64,000 nt of DNA. Source: Planotetraspora kaengkrachanensis (GTDB taxonomy: Bacteria; Actinomycetota; Actinomycetes; Streptosporangiales; Streptosporangiaceae). The stretch spans positions 124,001-188,000 of the forward strand of contig NZ_BONV01000015.1 in assembly GCF_016862895.1 (NCBI RefSeq), written 5' to 3'. This document shows, one piece after another, positions 53,260-62,464 of the stretch. Position 1 is the first letter of the stretch, and each line of letters starts with the position of its first letter. The translations under genes were made by a program, and so were the position numbers. The notes beneath the pieces are model-generated. The model made no database searches and was not told where the DNA came from. It saw only the letters and a list, made by a program, of their open reading frames with translations.

Positions 53260-54045
53260 TCAGCGGGCCGGGCCGGCGCGGTGCAGGCGCGAGAGGGCGG
53301 AGGCGGCGATGGAGTTGTGCACCGTGAAGGCGACGGTGCCCGGCAGGTAACGGTCCTCGGACCACTCCAGAGGCCGCCCCGCCGGATCGGTCGTGTGACG
53401 GCGTTCGCGCAGCAGCGCGGCGCCTTCGGCACATCCCAGCAGCCGGGCGTCGTCGGCGTCCGCGTAGGCCAGGTCGATGGTGTGGTCGGCGTCGGCGAAC
53501 ACGATGCCGTGCTCGAGCAGCTGCTCGGTGTAGGACACCTCGTTCGCGGGCAGCTCGGCCACGAGTTCGCCGACCCAGACCGGGTAAACGGTCCGCTCGA
53601 TCATCACCGGCCGGCCGGACAGAGTGCGCACCCGCCGCGCCGCGTACACGTCGGCGCCCGGTTCCAGGCGCAACTGCTCGCGCTCCTGGCCGTCCGCGGG
53701 GCGGGCCACCATGGAATCCAGGACGGCGCCGGGTTCTTCGCCTATCGACCGCGCCCAGTTGGTGAAGCTCAGCAGTTCGGAGAAACTCTGCACCGGCGCG
53801 GTGCCGAGCACCACGCGCCGGGTGCCGCGCCGGGAGGTCACGAGGCCGTTCGAGCGCAGCAACGCCAGGGCCTGCCGGATCGTGCCCCTGGAGACCCCGT
53901 AATGCTCGGCGAGGGCCGCCTCGGCGGGCAGCTTGCCGCCCGAGCCGTACGACCCGGCCGCTATGGCGTCGCGCAGATCCGCGGCCACCCGGCGATACAG
54001 CACGCCGTCGTCCGTGCCCCGCCGCGTCCCGTCACGGTCTGTCAT
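53260..54045 (-). CDS. GntR-family repressor, HutC/PhnF-like (UTRA domain)
   Basis: 261 residues. N-terminal winged helix (LYRRVAADLRDAIAAGSYGSGGKLPAEAALAEHYGVSRGTIRQALALLRSNGLVTSRRGTRRVV) and a C-terminal UTRA ligand domain (about 100-250). The HutC/PhnF subfamily senses small metabolites and represses catabolic genes. It is convergent with the fused oxygenase (7-bp gap), and a palindrome in that gene's promoter is the natural target. The ATG at 54045 has AGGAG five bases upstream. Some relatives sense histidine or sugars, so the phosphonate link rests on context. Confidence 0.88.
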   Translation of the reverse strand: MTDRDGTRRGTDDGVLYRRVAADLRDAIAAGSYGSGGKLPAEAALAEHYGVSRGTIRQALALLRSNGLVTSRRGTRRVVLGTAPVQSFSELLSFTNWARSIGEEPGAVLDSMVARPADGQEREQLRLEPGADVYAARRVRTLSGRPVMIERTVYPVWVGELVAELPANEVSYTEQLLEHGIVFADADHTIDLAYADADDARLLGCAEGAALLRERRHTTDPAGRPLEWSEDRYLPGTVAFTVHNSIAASALSRLHRAGPAR

Positions 54046-54173
54046 CCGGTCTCCTGCCGACTCTGGCGGCGCTTGCGCGAGCAGCCGTCCGGCGACTCTA
54101 TCCGCCGTCGGCATGCCCGCCGAGGGGGCCCGCATCGGGGCCACCGGGGATCATCGTCCGGCCGAAAGAAGAA

Positions 54174-54218
54174 AGGACCTGCGGGAAGCCACCCAGTGGG
54201 TGGTTTCCCGCAGGTCCT
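54174..54218 (-). terminator. Strong intrinsic terminator after tRNA-Ala
   Basis: A 21-bp stem with a single G-U pair and a 3-nt loop (54174-54194 against 54198-54218). On the minus strand it is followed by TTTCTTCTTTC. It lies 11 bases past the tRNA 3' end and shields the GntR gene from read-through. Confidence 0.9.
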
Positions 54219-54228
54219 CTGTCACGAG

Positions 54229-54301
54229 TGGAGCTATGGGGACTCGAACCCCAGACCCCCTCCATGCCATGGAGGTGCGCTACCAGCTGCGCTATAGCCC
54301 C
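54229..54301 (-). tRNA. tRNA-Ala (GGC anticodon)
   Basis: A 73-nt cloverleaf on the minus strand: acceptor GGGGCTA paired with TAGCTCC, D-arm GCGCAGCTGGTAGCGC, anticodon stem CCTCC/GGAGG with loop ATGGCAT giving GGC, and T-arm with GGTTCGAGTCC. CCA is not encoded. Confidence 0.95.
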
Positions 54302-54406
54302 TTGCGACGAGTGAAACTCTACAGGACTCCGCGCGGGACCGGGTAATCGAACGGGGCTCGCGAAGCCGATGTCACGCCCGGGTCCGTGTGATACGCATGT
54401 CCTCAT

Positions 54407-55321
54407 ATGACCGCAGAACGGTTCAACGAGCACCGCGACCTCATGATCGGTGTGGCCTACCGGATCCTCGGCAGCGCCGCCGACGCCGAGGACGTGGTCC
54501 AGGAGGCGTGGCTGCGCTGGTCGGAGATCGACCCGGCGGAGGTCGGCAACCCGAGGGCGTATCTCGTCCGGGTGACGACCAACCTCGCGATCGACCGGCT
54601 CCGCAAGGTCAAATCGCTGCGGGAGACCTATGTCGGCCCGTGGCTGCCCGAGCCGATCATCACGGCGCCGGACGTGGCCGAGCAGGCCGAGGTGGCCGAC
54701 AGTGTGGAACTGGCCCTCCTGGTCGTGCTGGAGACGTTGTCACCCCTCGAACGTGCCGTCTTCGTGCTGAGAGAGGCGTTCGGGTTCTCCCACGCCGAGA
54801 TCGCCGAGATGATCGGCCGGGGCGAGCCCGCCGTACGGCAGCTGGCGAGGCGGGCGCGCGACCACGTGCGCGAGCGGCGGCCGCGTTTCGACGTGGACCG
54901 GGCGCGGCGCCGTGAGGTGACCGAGCGGTTCATCGGGGCCGCCACCGGCGGCGACCTGGACGGCCTCATGGCGATGCTGGCGGCGGAGGTCACGCTGGTC
55001 GGCGATGGAGGAGGCAAGGCGAGGGCGCCGCTGCGGATCCTCGAGGGCTCCCGCAACGTCGCCGCCTTCCTCGCCGCCATCGCGACCGAGGACGGCGTCA
55101 TCCGGTTCCTCCAGTCGATCGGCGCCCCGCTCACCGCGGACATCGACATGGAGATCACCGACGTGAACGGCGGGCCGGGCGTCGTCCTGAGCGCGGAAGG
55201 CCGTGTGATCACGGTCATCTCCCTCGTGATCAGCGGAGGACTGATCGAGACCGTCTACCTCATCGCCAACCCCGACAAGATCGCCCGCCTGTCCGGACCG
55301 CCCGCGGACGAGGAGGCCTGA
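54407..55321 (+). CDS. ECF sigma factor, ECF41/SigJ group
   Basis: 304 residues: sigma region 2 (about 5-70) and region 4 (about 105-160) followed by a SnoaL-like C-terminal domain. Three hallmarks of ECF41 are present: WLPEP (79-83), DGGGK (200-204) and NPDK near the C-terminus, which in this group tune sigma activity in place of an anti-sigma factor. ECF41 genes usually neighbour an oxidoreductase or decarboxylase target; none is adjacent here. TGTCACG at 54370 resembles the group's -35 element, but no matching -10 is clear. Confidence 0.9.
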   Translation: MTAERFNEHRDLMIGVAYRILGSAADAEDVVQEAWLRWSEIDPAEVGNPRAYLVRVTTNLAIDRLRKVKSLRETYVGPWLPEPIITAPDVAEQAEVADSVELALLVVLETLSPLERAVFVLREAFGFSHAEIAEMIGRGEPAVRQLARRARDHVRERRPRFDVDRARRREVTERFIGAATGGDLDGLMAMLAAEVTLVGDGGGKARAPLRILEGSRNVAAFLAAIATEDGVIRFLQSIGAPLTADIDMEITDVNGGPGVVLSAEGRVITVISLVISGGLIETVYLIANPDKIARLSGPPADEEA

Positions 55322-55390
55322 GGGACGCACCCCGGCCTCCCCGCACCGGCGCTCCCCTGATCGAGATCGGCGCCGGTGCGGGGGCAGGGG

Positions 55391-56380
55391 TCAGCGCCTG
55401 GTCCTCGACGAGCCCAGCAGGCGCTGCAGCAGGATGAACAGCAGGAGCAGGACGCCGATCGCGATCCGCGTCCACCACGAGCTCAGCGTGCCCTGGAACC
55501 TGAGGATGGTCTGGATGGTCCCGAGCAGCATGACGCCCAGCACGGTGCCGACCACATAGCCGGAGCCGCCGGTGAGCAGGGTGCCGCCGATGACCACTGC
55601 CGCGATGGCGTCCAGTTCCGTCCCCACCTCGTGCAGCCCGCTCGCGGAGATCGTGTAGAAGGCGAACAGGATGCCGCCGAGCGCGGAGCACAGACCGCTG
55701 ACCATGTACGCGCGGATCCTGGTCCGGGCCACCGGCAACCCCATTAGCAGCGCCGACTGGTCGTTGCCGCCGATGGCGTACACCGCCCTGCCGAAGCGCG
55801 TGTAGTGCAACGTCCAGAAAGCGGCGGCGAACACGACCAGCCCGATGAGCACCGTCGGTGTGACGTTCGTCTCCTCCCCGAGCGGGATCCGCGTCTGCGC
55901 CCACTCGGTGAAGAACGGGTGCGTGATCGAGATCTGGTCGACGCTGATGACGAAGCACAGGCCGCGGGCGAGGAACATCCCGGCCAGCGTCGCGATGAAC
56001 GGCTGGATCTCGAAATGGTGGATGACGTAGCCCATCCCGAACCCGAACCCGACTCCCACCAGGAGTACCAGCGGCAGCACGACGGCCACCGGCCAGTGCC
56101 ACTGTCCGAGCAGGAAGGCGCACAACATGCCCGACAGCGCCGCCACCGCGCCCACCGACAGGTCGATCCCACCGGTGAGGATGACGAACGTCATACCGAT
56201 CGCGATGACGAGCAGGAAGCCGTTGTCGATGAACAGGTCGACCACGACCTGGGCGGACCCGAACGCCGGGTACACGATCGAACCGGCCGCGAACATGGCG
56301 ACCAGCAGCCCGAAGGTGACCAGGACGGCGGCGTGCTCCCGCCGGATCCGGACGGGGCCCTTCAAACCGAGCGTGGTCAT
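55391..56380 (-). CDS. Sugar ABC transporter permease, YjfF-like
   Basis: 329 residues with eight to ten helices of the RbsC/BPD_transp_2 family. The EAA-like region is around TGGIDLSVGAVAALSGML, with VVIGGTLLTGGSGYVVGTVLGV near the end. As second permease of a heteromeric import channel it corresponds to YjfF in the galactofuranose transporter. Its ATG overlaps the stop of the preceding permease (ATGA). Last gene of the operon. Confidence 0.88.
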   Translation of the reverse strand: MTTLGLKGPVRIRREHAAVLVTFGLLVAMFAAGSIVYPAFGSAQVVVDLFIDNGFLLVIAIGMTFVILTGGIDLSVGAVAALSGMLCAFLLGQWHWPVAVVLPLVLLVGVGFGFGMGYVIHHFEIQPFIATLAGMFLARGLCFVISVDQISITHPFFTEWAQTRIPLGEETNVTPTVLIGLVVFAAAFWTLHYTRFGRAVYAIGGNDQSALLMGLPVARTRIRAYMVSGLCSALGGILFAFYTISASGLHEVGTELDAIAAVVIGGTLLTGGSGYVVGTVLGVMLLGTIQTILRFQGTLSSWWTRIAIGVLLLLFILLQRLLGSSRTRR

Positions 56381-57429
56381 GCGTTCACCTCCACGTCCGC
56401 CGCGGCGGGTGCGGCCGGCGGAGGAGCCTCGGGCCTGGCCCTGCGGCGGAACACCTTCGCCCGGAAGGCCGGCGACTGGATCAGGCAGACGATCGCCACG
56501 ACGACCGCCTTGAACACGAGCGTCACCTGCGAGGGGACGCCGGTGGTGTAGATCGTGGTGGACAAGGTCTGGATGACCAACGCGCCCAGGATGGTGCCCG
56601 CCAGGGTGAAGCGGCCGCCGGTCAGCGCCGTGCCGCCGATCACCACCGCGAGGATCGCGTCCAGTTCCATCCACAGCCCGGCGTTGTTGCCGTCCGCCGT
56701 GGAGATGTTGGAGCTGATCATGAGCCCGGCGATGCCCGCGCACAACCCGCAGAAGGTGTACGCCAGGACGATGAGCCGCCGGGAGCGGATCCCGACCAGC
56801 CGGGACGCCTCCGCGTTGCCGCCGATCGCCTCCAGCAGCATGCCGAGGGCGGTCCGCCGTACGGCGAGGCCGGTCAGGGCGACCACCACGGCCACGACGA
56901 TGACGGCGAACGGCAGCGTCAGCCAGTAGCCGCCCCCGATCAGCTTGTACGGCGGGCTGTTGACGTTGATGTTCTTCCCCGACGTGATCAGCTGGGCGAC
57001 CCCGCGCCCCGCGACCATGAGGATCAGCGTCGCGATGATGGGCTGGAGTCCGACGCGCGCCACCAGCAGCCCGTTCCAGAATCCGAGCACCGCGGACAGC
57101 GCCAGCGCGAGCGCGACGGCGACCAGCACCCCGGTGACGGCGCCCTGGTCCTGCTGACCGCTGATGAGGTAGCAGGCGAGTGCCCCCGAGATCGCCACCA
57201 CCGCGCCGACCGACAGGTCGATCCCGCCGGTGGCGATCACGACGGTCATTCCCAGCGCGATGAGCATGAGGGGCGAGCCGAGCAGCAGGATGTCCACCAG
57301 GCTGCCGTAGAGGTGACCGTTCCTCACCTGGACGGAGAAGAACCCCGGGGTGACGACGACGTTGGCCAGCAGCATGACGACCAGCACGGCGGCCGGCCAG
57401 AAGAGACGGTGCCCGGTGACTGCCTTCAT
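56377..57429 (-). CDS. Sugar ABC transporter permease, YtfT-like
   Basis: 350 residues, RbsC-type permease (ATGGIDLSVGAVVAISGALACYL; VVIGGTALTGGRFTLAGTILGALVIQTLSTTIYTTGV). It pairs with the downstream permease to form the channel. ATGA overlaps on both sides (with the ATPase gene upstream and the YjfF-like gene downstream) show a tightly coupled operon. Its C-terminal tail is Pro/Ala-rich. Confidence 0.88.
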   Translation of the reverse strand: MKAVTGHRLFWPAAVLVVMLLANVVVTPGFFSVQVRNGHLYGSLVDILLLGSPLMLIALGMTVVIATGGIDLSVGAVVAISGALACYLISGQQDQGAVTGVLVAVALALALSAVLGFWNGLLVARVGLQPIIATLILMVAGRGVAQLITSGKNINVNSPPYKLIGGGYWLTLPFAVIVVAVVVALTGLAVRRTALGMLLEAIGGNAEASRLVGIRSRRLIVLAYTFCGLCAGIAGLMISSNISTADGNNAGLWMELDAILAVVIGGTALTGGRFTLAGTILGALVIQTLSTTIYTTGVPSQVTLVFKAVVVAIVCLIQSPAFRAKVFRRRARPEAPPPAAPAAADVEVNA

Positions 57430-58937
57430 GATGTCGTTCCGTTCGCGATGATCTCCAGGATCCCCTCGGGCGTGACGGAGCCGGTGTCGCCGATCTCGGC
57501 GATCAGGCGACGGTCGCGGAGGATTTCGATCTTGTGACTGATCCGCAGGACCTCCTCGAGCTCCGCGGAGACGAACAGGACGGCGACGCCGTCCTCCGCC
57601 AGTGAGACGACGAGTTTCTGGATCTCGGCCTTGGCGCCGACGTCGATGCCCCGGGTCGGCTCGTCGAGGATGAGCAGCTTCGGCTGGGTGATGAGCCAGC
57701 GGGCGAGCAGCACCTTCTGCTGGTTGCCGCCGCTGAGGTTGCGGGCCGGCATGTCCGGATCGGCCGGGGTGATCCTGAGCGCGGTCATGTAGCGCCCGAC
57801 CAGCTCCTGGCGCCTGGCCTGCGACAGAGGCCGCAGCCAGCCGTTGGCGGCCTGCAACGCGAGCACGATGTTCTCACCGACGGTCAGGTCCTCGATGAGT
57901 CCCTCGCTCTTGCGGTTCTCCGGGCAGAACGCGACGCCATGCTGGATCGCGGCGTTCGGACTCCGCAGCGGCACGGACGCACCGCCGAGGGCGACCGTGC
58001 CGGAGTCGGCGAGGTCCGCGCCGAACATCAGCCGCGCCGCCTCCGTACGGCCCGAGCCCAGCAGCCCGGCGAGACCGACCACCTCACCGGGATGGATCTC
58101 CAGGTCGAACGGCGCGATCGCACCCCTGCGGCCGACGCCGTCGGCCTTGAGCACGGGCTCGGCCTGGACGCGGGCCGTCTCGTCGCGGACGTGCAGCTGC
58201 TCGAGCGTACTGAGCGTCCGGCCGGTCATGTGGCCGACGAGGTCGATCCGGCTGAGCCGCGCGGTCTCGTACTCCCCGACCAGGGCGCCGTTGCGCAGCA
58301 CGGTCATCCGGTCGCTCACCTCGTAGACCTGGTCGAGGAAGTGCGAGACGAACAAAATCGCCACTCCGTCGTCGCGGAGCCTGCGCATGACCGTGAACAG
58401 CTGCTCGACCTCGTCGCGGTCCAGGCTGGACGTGGGCTCGTCCAGGATCAGCACCTTCGCCGAGATGTCGACCGCGCGGACGATCGCCACGAGTTGCTGG
58501 ATGGCCAGGGAACACGTGCCGAGCCGCGCACCCGGGTCGACGTCCACGCCGAACCGGGTGAGCAGCTCGGCCGCCCGGCGGCGGATCTCACGCCATCGGA
58601 TCGCGCCGGCCTTCGACGGCTCACGGCCGATGAAGACGTTCTCCGCCACGGTCAGGTTCGGGCAGAGGTTCACCTCCTGGTAGACGGTGCTGATGCCGAG
58701 GCTCTGCGCGTGCTGCGGGCCGGTGACCGTGACCCGCTCACCGCCGAGCCGCACCTCCCCCGCGTCCGCGGAGTGCACCCCGGTCAGCACCTTGATGAGG
58801 GTGGACTTCCCGGCCCCGTTCTCGCCCATCAGGGCGTGGATCTCTCCGGGAAACAGCCGGAAGTCGACATCGGCCAGCGCCCGCACTCCCGGAAATCCCT
58901 TGCTGACGCCGATCATCTCCAGCACGGCTCCGGGCAT
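57426..58937 (-). CDS. Sugar ABC transporter ATP-binding protein, YtfR/RbsA type (two ABC domains)
   Basis: 503 residues with duplicated nucleotide-binding domains, as in RbsA/XylG/YtfR. The first Walker A is GENGAGKST (near residue 38); the second domain is degenerate (GLLGSGRTE), with signature LSGGNQQKVLLARWL and Walker B LLILDEPTRGIDVGAK. It energises sugar import through the two downstream permeases. GAGGAG precedes the ATG by eight bases. The stop overlaps the YtfT-like start. Confidence 0.92.
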   Translation of the reverse strand: MPGAVLEMIGVSKGFPGVRALADVDFRLFPGEIHALMGENGAGKSTLIKVLTGVHSADAGEVRLGGERVTVTGPQHAQSLGISTVYQEVNLCPNLTVAENVFIGREPSKAGAIRWREIRRRAAELLTRFGVDVDPGARLGTCSLAIQQLVAIVRAVDISAKVLILDEPTSSLDRDEVEQLFTVMRRLRDDGVAILFVSHFLDQVYEVSDRMTVLRNGALVGEYETARLSRIDLVGHMTGRTLSTLEQLHVRDETARVQAEPVLKADGVGRRGAIAPFDLEIHPGEVVGLAGLLGSGRTEAARLMFGADLADSGTVALGGASVPLRSPNAAIQHGVAFCPENRKSEGLIEDLTVGENIVLALQAANGWLRPLSQARRQELVGRYMTALRITPADPDMPARNLSGGNQQKVLLARWLITQPKLLILDEPTRGIDVGAKAEIQKLVVSLAEDGVAVLFVSAELEEVLRISHKIEILRDRRLIAEIGDTGSVTPEGILEIIANGTTS

Positions 58938-59020
58938 GCTGGGGCTCCTCTCAGAGAGAAGGCGAGGGGCCCCGTCCCCTCGCGCCTGGTCTCAGTGGTC
59001 GTGTCTGAGTGGGTCGTATC

Positions 59021-59995
59021 TCAGTACTTGCGGCTCGGCAATGCCTCGGCGGCCTGCTCCTGGGTGAAGGTGGTCTCCTTCGTGATGATCCGCTTCTCCA
59101 CCGGCTGGCCGGCCTTGATCTGCTTCACGATCTCCATGAGCTGGTCGCCGAGCAGCGGGCTGCACTCCGCGATGAAGTTGATCTTGCCGTCGGCCAGCGC
59201 CTGCATGCCGTCCTTGACCGCGTCGATCGTGACGATCTTGATGTCCACTCCCGGCTTCTTGCCGGCCTCCTCGATCGCCTGGATGGCACCGAGGCCCATG
59301 TCGTCGTTGTGCGCGAACAGCAGGTCGATCTTGGGGTTGGCCTTGAGGATCGCCGTCATGACCTCCTTGCCGTCGGCCCGGGTGAAGTCGCCGCTCTGCG
59401 AGGCGATCACCTTGAGGTTCGGGTTCGACGCGATCTTGGCCTCGAAGCCCTTCTTGCGGTCGATGGCGGGCGCCGACCCGACCGAGCCCTCGAGCTGGAC
59501 GATGTTCACCGGCCCGGTGGCGTCCTTGTACTCGTTGAGGACCCAGTCGCCGACCGCCTCGCCCTCCTTGACGAAGTCGGAGCCGAGGAAGGACACGTAC
59601 AGCGAGGCGTCGGAGTCGACGGCCCGGTCGGTGAGCACGACGGGGATCTTGGCCGCCTGCGCCTCCTTGAGCACCGCGTCCCAGCCAGTGACGACGACCG
59701 GCGAGAACGCGATGACGTCGACCTTCTGCTGGATGTAGGACCGGATCGTGGCGATCTGGTTCTCCTGCTTCTGCTGCGCGTCGGAGAACTTGAGGTCGAT
59801 CCCCGCGGTCGACGCCGATTCCTTGATCGACTTGGTGTTCGCCTCGCGCCAGCCGCTCTCGGAGCCGACCTGCGAGAAGCCCAGCGTGATCTTCCCGTCG
59901 TCTGCGGTGGTGGTCCCGCCGGATCCGCTACCGCACGCGGTGACGACGAAGGCCAGGGCGGCGCTGAGCAGCACTGCCGGCAGCTTCCTTCTCAT
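59021..59995 (-). CDS. Sugar ABC transporter substrate-binding lipoprotein, YtfQ-like
   Basis: 324-residue lipoprotein (signal peptide MRRKLPAVLLSAALAFVVTAC, lipobox cysteine at C21). The ligand domain resembles YtfQ, the galactofuranose-binding protein: GFSQVGSESGWREANTKSI, PVVLTDRAVDSD, LFAHNDDMGLGAIQAIEEAGKKPG, IKAGQPVE. Furanose-type sugars are the best guess. AAGGAG lies six bases before the ATG at 59995. It heads the operon, and a LacI operator-like site lies about 115 bp upstream. Confidence 0.9.
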   Translation of the reverse strand: MRRKLPAVLLSAALAFVVTACGSGSGGTTTADDGKITLGFSQVGSESGWREANTKSIKESASTAGIDLKFSDAQQKQENQIATIRSYIQQKVDVIAFSPVVVTGWDAVLKEAQAAKIPVVLTDRAVDSDASLYVSFLGSDFVKEGEAVGDWVLNEYKDATGPVNIVQLEGSVGSAPAIDRKKGFEAKIASNPNLKVIASQSGDFTRADGKEVMTAILKANPKIDLLFAHNDDMGLGAIQAIEEAGKKPGVDIKIVTIDAVKDGMQALADGKINFIAECSPLLGDQLMEIVKQIKAGQPVEKRIITKETTFTQEQAAEALPSRKY

Positions 59996-60106
59996 TACTC
60001 TCTCCTTGCTTCTTCTCAGGGGGGTGGTGGAGGAGTACGTCGCTCCAGCCGTCCTCCACGGGTCGGGGACTCGTGGAGCGGATGGTCGACTCGATCTAGC
60101 ATTTGG

Positions 60107-60126
60107 TTGTGTTTGCGTTAACATTC
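60107..60126 (-). promoter_or_regulatory. LacI-family operator upstream of the sugar ABC operon
   Basis: TTGTGTTTGCGTTAACATTC shares the core TGTTTGCG(A/T)TAACA with the palindrome upstream of the lacI-type gene. It sits between the repressor gene's 3' end and the ABC operon start. Confidence 0.75.
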
Positions 60127-60161
60127 ATGGCCGTGCGCGTCCCCGGGCACGGGCCACGTTT

Positions 60162-61199
60162 TCAACCGGGAGGGCTCACACCCGCGCTCTCCCGGACGAC
60201 GAGCTCGGGCTCGACCTTGAGCCTGCGCTCTCCCAGGACGCCGTCGATCCGGTCGAGCACGAGCTGGAAGGCCAGCCGGCCGACCGTGGCGAAGTCCTGG
60301 CGGACCGTGGTCAGCGGCGGCCAGAAGTAGGCCGCCTCCGGGATGTCGTCGAACCCGACCACGCTGACATCCTCGGGAACCCTTCGCCCCGCCTCCCTCA
60401 GGGCTCTGAGCAGTCCCATGGCCATCTGGTCGTTGGCCGCGAACACGGCGGTCAGATCGTCCTCAAGGGCGAGGCGACGGCCGAGTTCGTGGCCCGAGCG
60501 CGCGGACCAGTCCCCGACCAGAGGCTCGCGGACCTCACGGCCCTCGGCCTCCAGCACCGACCGCCATCCGGCGACGCGCGCGTTGGCGTCCACCCAGTTG
60601 GCCGGGCCGGACAGATGCCACACCGTCCGGTGACCGAGACTGAGAAGATGGCGAGTCGCCCGTGCCGCCCCCGCGTGCTGGTCGACCATGACCACGGGAA
60701 AGGGCACTCCGTCCCCCGCGTCGACCGCGACCGCGGGCAGGTCCGGCGGCAGGTGCCGCAGCCCGTCGGTCGCGGACTCGTGCGGGGCGACGATGATGAC
60801 GCCGTCCACCGACTGGGAGGTGAGCCGGCCGACGCCCTCCGCGATCGACTTGCGGTTGAGCGCGTCCAGACTCGCGATGCTGACCGAGTACTCGTTCTGC
60901 CTCGCCGCCCGCTCGATCGCGTAGAGCGTGGACGCGGGGCCGTACTGGGTGGTGTCGAAGCTGACCACGCCCAGGACGCCCGACCTGCCGGTGACCAGGA
61001 CCCGTGCCGCGGAGTTGGGCCGGTAGCCCAGCTCCTGCACGGCGGCCAGGACGCGCGCCCTGGTTTCCGGCCGCACCTTCTCCGGCGCGTTGAGCACCCG
61101 TGAAACCGTCATCGCCGAAACACCGGCGAGTTCGGCCACGTCCTCCATCACGGCCACTTTCGGCCGATGGGGGATGTCTCCACGCTGCGGAGTCGTCAT
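60162..61199 (-). CDS. LacI-family transcriptional repressor of the sugar ABC operon
   Basis: 345 residues. An N-terminal HTH with hinge (MEDVAELAGVSAMTVSRVLNAPEKVRPETRARVLAAVQELGYRPNSAARVL) precedes a periplasmic-binding-protein-like sensor domain. AAGGGA precedes the ATG at 61199. It lies just upstream of the ABC operon on the same strand, and matching operators stand before both, so autoregulation plus operon repression is expected. Inducer unknown, probably the imported sugar. Confidence 0.92.
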   Translation of the reverse strand: MTTPQRGDIPHRPKVAVMEDVAELAGVSAMTVSRVLNAPEKVRPETRARVLAAVQELGYRPNSAARVLVTGRSGVLGVVSFDTTQYGPASTLYAIERAARQNEYSVSIASLDALNRKSIAEGVGRLTSQSVDGVIIVAPHESATDGLRHLPPDLPAVAVDAGDGVPFPVVMVDQHAGAARATRHLLSLGHRTVWHLSGPANWVDANARVAGWRSVLEAEGREVREPLVGDWSARSGHELGRRLALEDDLTAVFAANDQMAMGLLRALREAGRRVPEDVSVVGFDDIPEAAYFWPPLTTVRQDFATVGRLAFQLVLDRIDGVLGERRLKVEPELVVRESAGVSPPG

Positions 61200-61222
61200 G
61201 CGTCGTCCCTTCTCGGTTTCCC

Positions 61223-61351
61223 GAGTGTTTGCGATAACACTCATCCCCGTCAAGGACACAATTCGGTTAACCGCACGACCTGCGCAGTGACGAATTCGGC
61301 CCGGCCATAAATCGACGAATTCTGAGGTGATTAACGTGATAGCGCAAACAG
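61223..61351 (-). promoter_or_regulatory. LacI operators upstream of the repressor gene
   Basis: GAGTGTTTGCGATAACACTC (61223-61242) is a palindrome with perfect 7-bp outer arms, 24 bp before the repressor start. A second, weaker site, GTGATAGCGCAAACAG (61336-61351), matches 13 of 16 core positions in opposite orientation about 110 bp away, a spacing compatible with DNA looping. Confidence 0.75.
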
Positions 61352-61488
61352 AAACCTTTTCGGTGGAGTGCCGGTGAACGGCCGGGCGAACGCTCGAATC
61401 GGAAACGCCGGCCCGGCGGCCGCCGCCCGCCCGGCCGCCTTTCGGCGACAGGACCGCACAGCGACCGCCGGGCAGCGGTCGATTCAAT

Positions 61489-62370
61489 TCACCGGGCCCT
61501 TCCGCCGACCTGCGCCCGGGCCAGGACCACGACGGAGGCGAGCAGCAGCGCGCCGCCCGCGACCTGGCCGGGGCCGGGCCGCTCCCCCAGTGCCACCACG
61601 CCGATCACAGCCGCGACCAGCGGCTCCAGCAGCACGACCACCGAGGCGGTCGTCGCGCCGACCCGGGTCAGTCCCGAGAAGAACAGCGCGTAGGCCAACG
61701 CGGTCGGCACCGCACCGAGATAGGCCAGCACCGGCACGTCCGCATGGGACGGCACCAGCCCGGAGACTGCCGCCACGGGGAGCAGGCACAGGGCGCCGGC
61801 GGAGAACCCGCCCACCGCCCGGCCGTACGGGTCGGCCGCCGACGCCCTGGCGAGCAGCGTGGTCGCGGCGTAGGACACGGCCGACAGCAGCGCCCAGGCG
61901 ATCCCCCCGAGGGAGAATGTCCCGTCGCCGCCTGTCATCAGGAGCAGTCCACCCACCGACAGGACGATGGCGATCCCCTCGGCCCGGCCCAGCGACTCCC
62001 GCAGGAACACGCGGCCGCCGAGCGCGACCAGCACGGGCGTGGCCCCCATGGTGATCATCGTGGCGAGCGCGACGCCGGTCTCGGCGATCGAGGCGAAGTA
62101 CGCCACCTGGCACACCGCCATGAGCGGGCCCGCGAGTGCGGCCTCCCGCCAGCCGGTACGGCCCGCCCGCGGCCGGAGGCGGCCCAGCCGCCGGACGGCG
62201 ACGAGCAGCGCCGCGCCGATGGCGAACCGCCAGAAGGACACGGCCGCCGGGCCGAGGTCGCCGGTGCGGGTGAGGAGTGCCCCCGCGGCGCCTCCCGTCC
62301 CCCAGGCGATCGCGGCGACGAGGACATAACTGAAACCCTGCCGTTCGGACAGGGTGTGAACGCGCGTCAT
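61489..62370 (-). CDS. EamA (drug/metabolite) family exporter
   Basis: 293 residues with ten predicted helices in two EamA repeats (FSYVLVAAIAWGTGGAAGALL; GGIAWALLSAVSYAATTLLARASA). Members export amino acids, metabolites or toxic compounds; substrate unknown. The 256 bp upstream contain a candidate leader peptide and hairpins, suggesting translation-sensitive attenuation. GAGAG precedes the ATG at 62370. Confidence 0.88.
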   Translation of the reverse strand: MTRVHTLSERQGFSYVLVAAIAWGTGGAAGALLTRTGDLGPAAVSFWRFAIGAALLVAVRRLGRLRPRAGRTGWREAALAGPLMAVCQVAYFASIAETGVALATMITMGATPVLVALGGRVFLRESLGRAEGIAIVLSVGGLLLMTGGDGTFSLGGIAWALLSAVSYAATTLLARASAADPYGRAVGGFSAGALCLLPVAAVSGLVPSHADVPVLAYLGAVPTALAYALFFSGLTRVGATTASVVVLLEPLVAAVIGVVALGERPGPGQVAGGALLLASVVVLARAQVGGRAR

Positions 62371-62464
62371 CGTGACGTCTCTCTCTGCTGAGTGGTCGAT
62401 CAGGCCCGGAAGCGGGCAGAGACCACCGGCCCGGCCGTTTCCGGCCCGGCTCGTGAGAGGGAGT

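Noticed and set aside
54370-54402. ECF41 self-promoter upstream of the sigma factor
   Set aside because: TGTCACG fits the -35 element, but no CGTC-like -10 lies 15-17 bp downstream.
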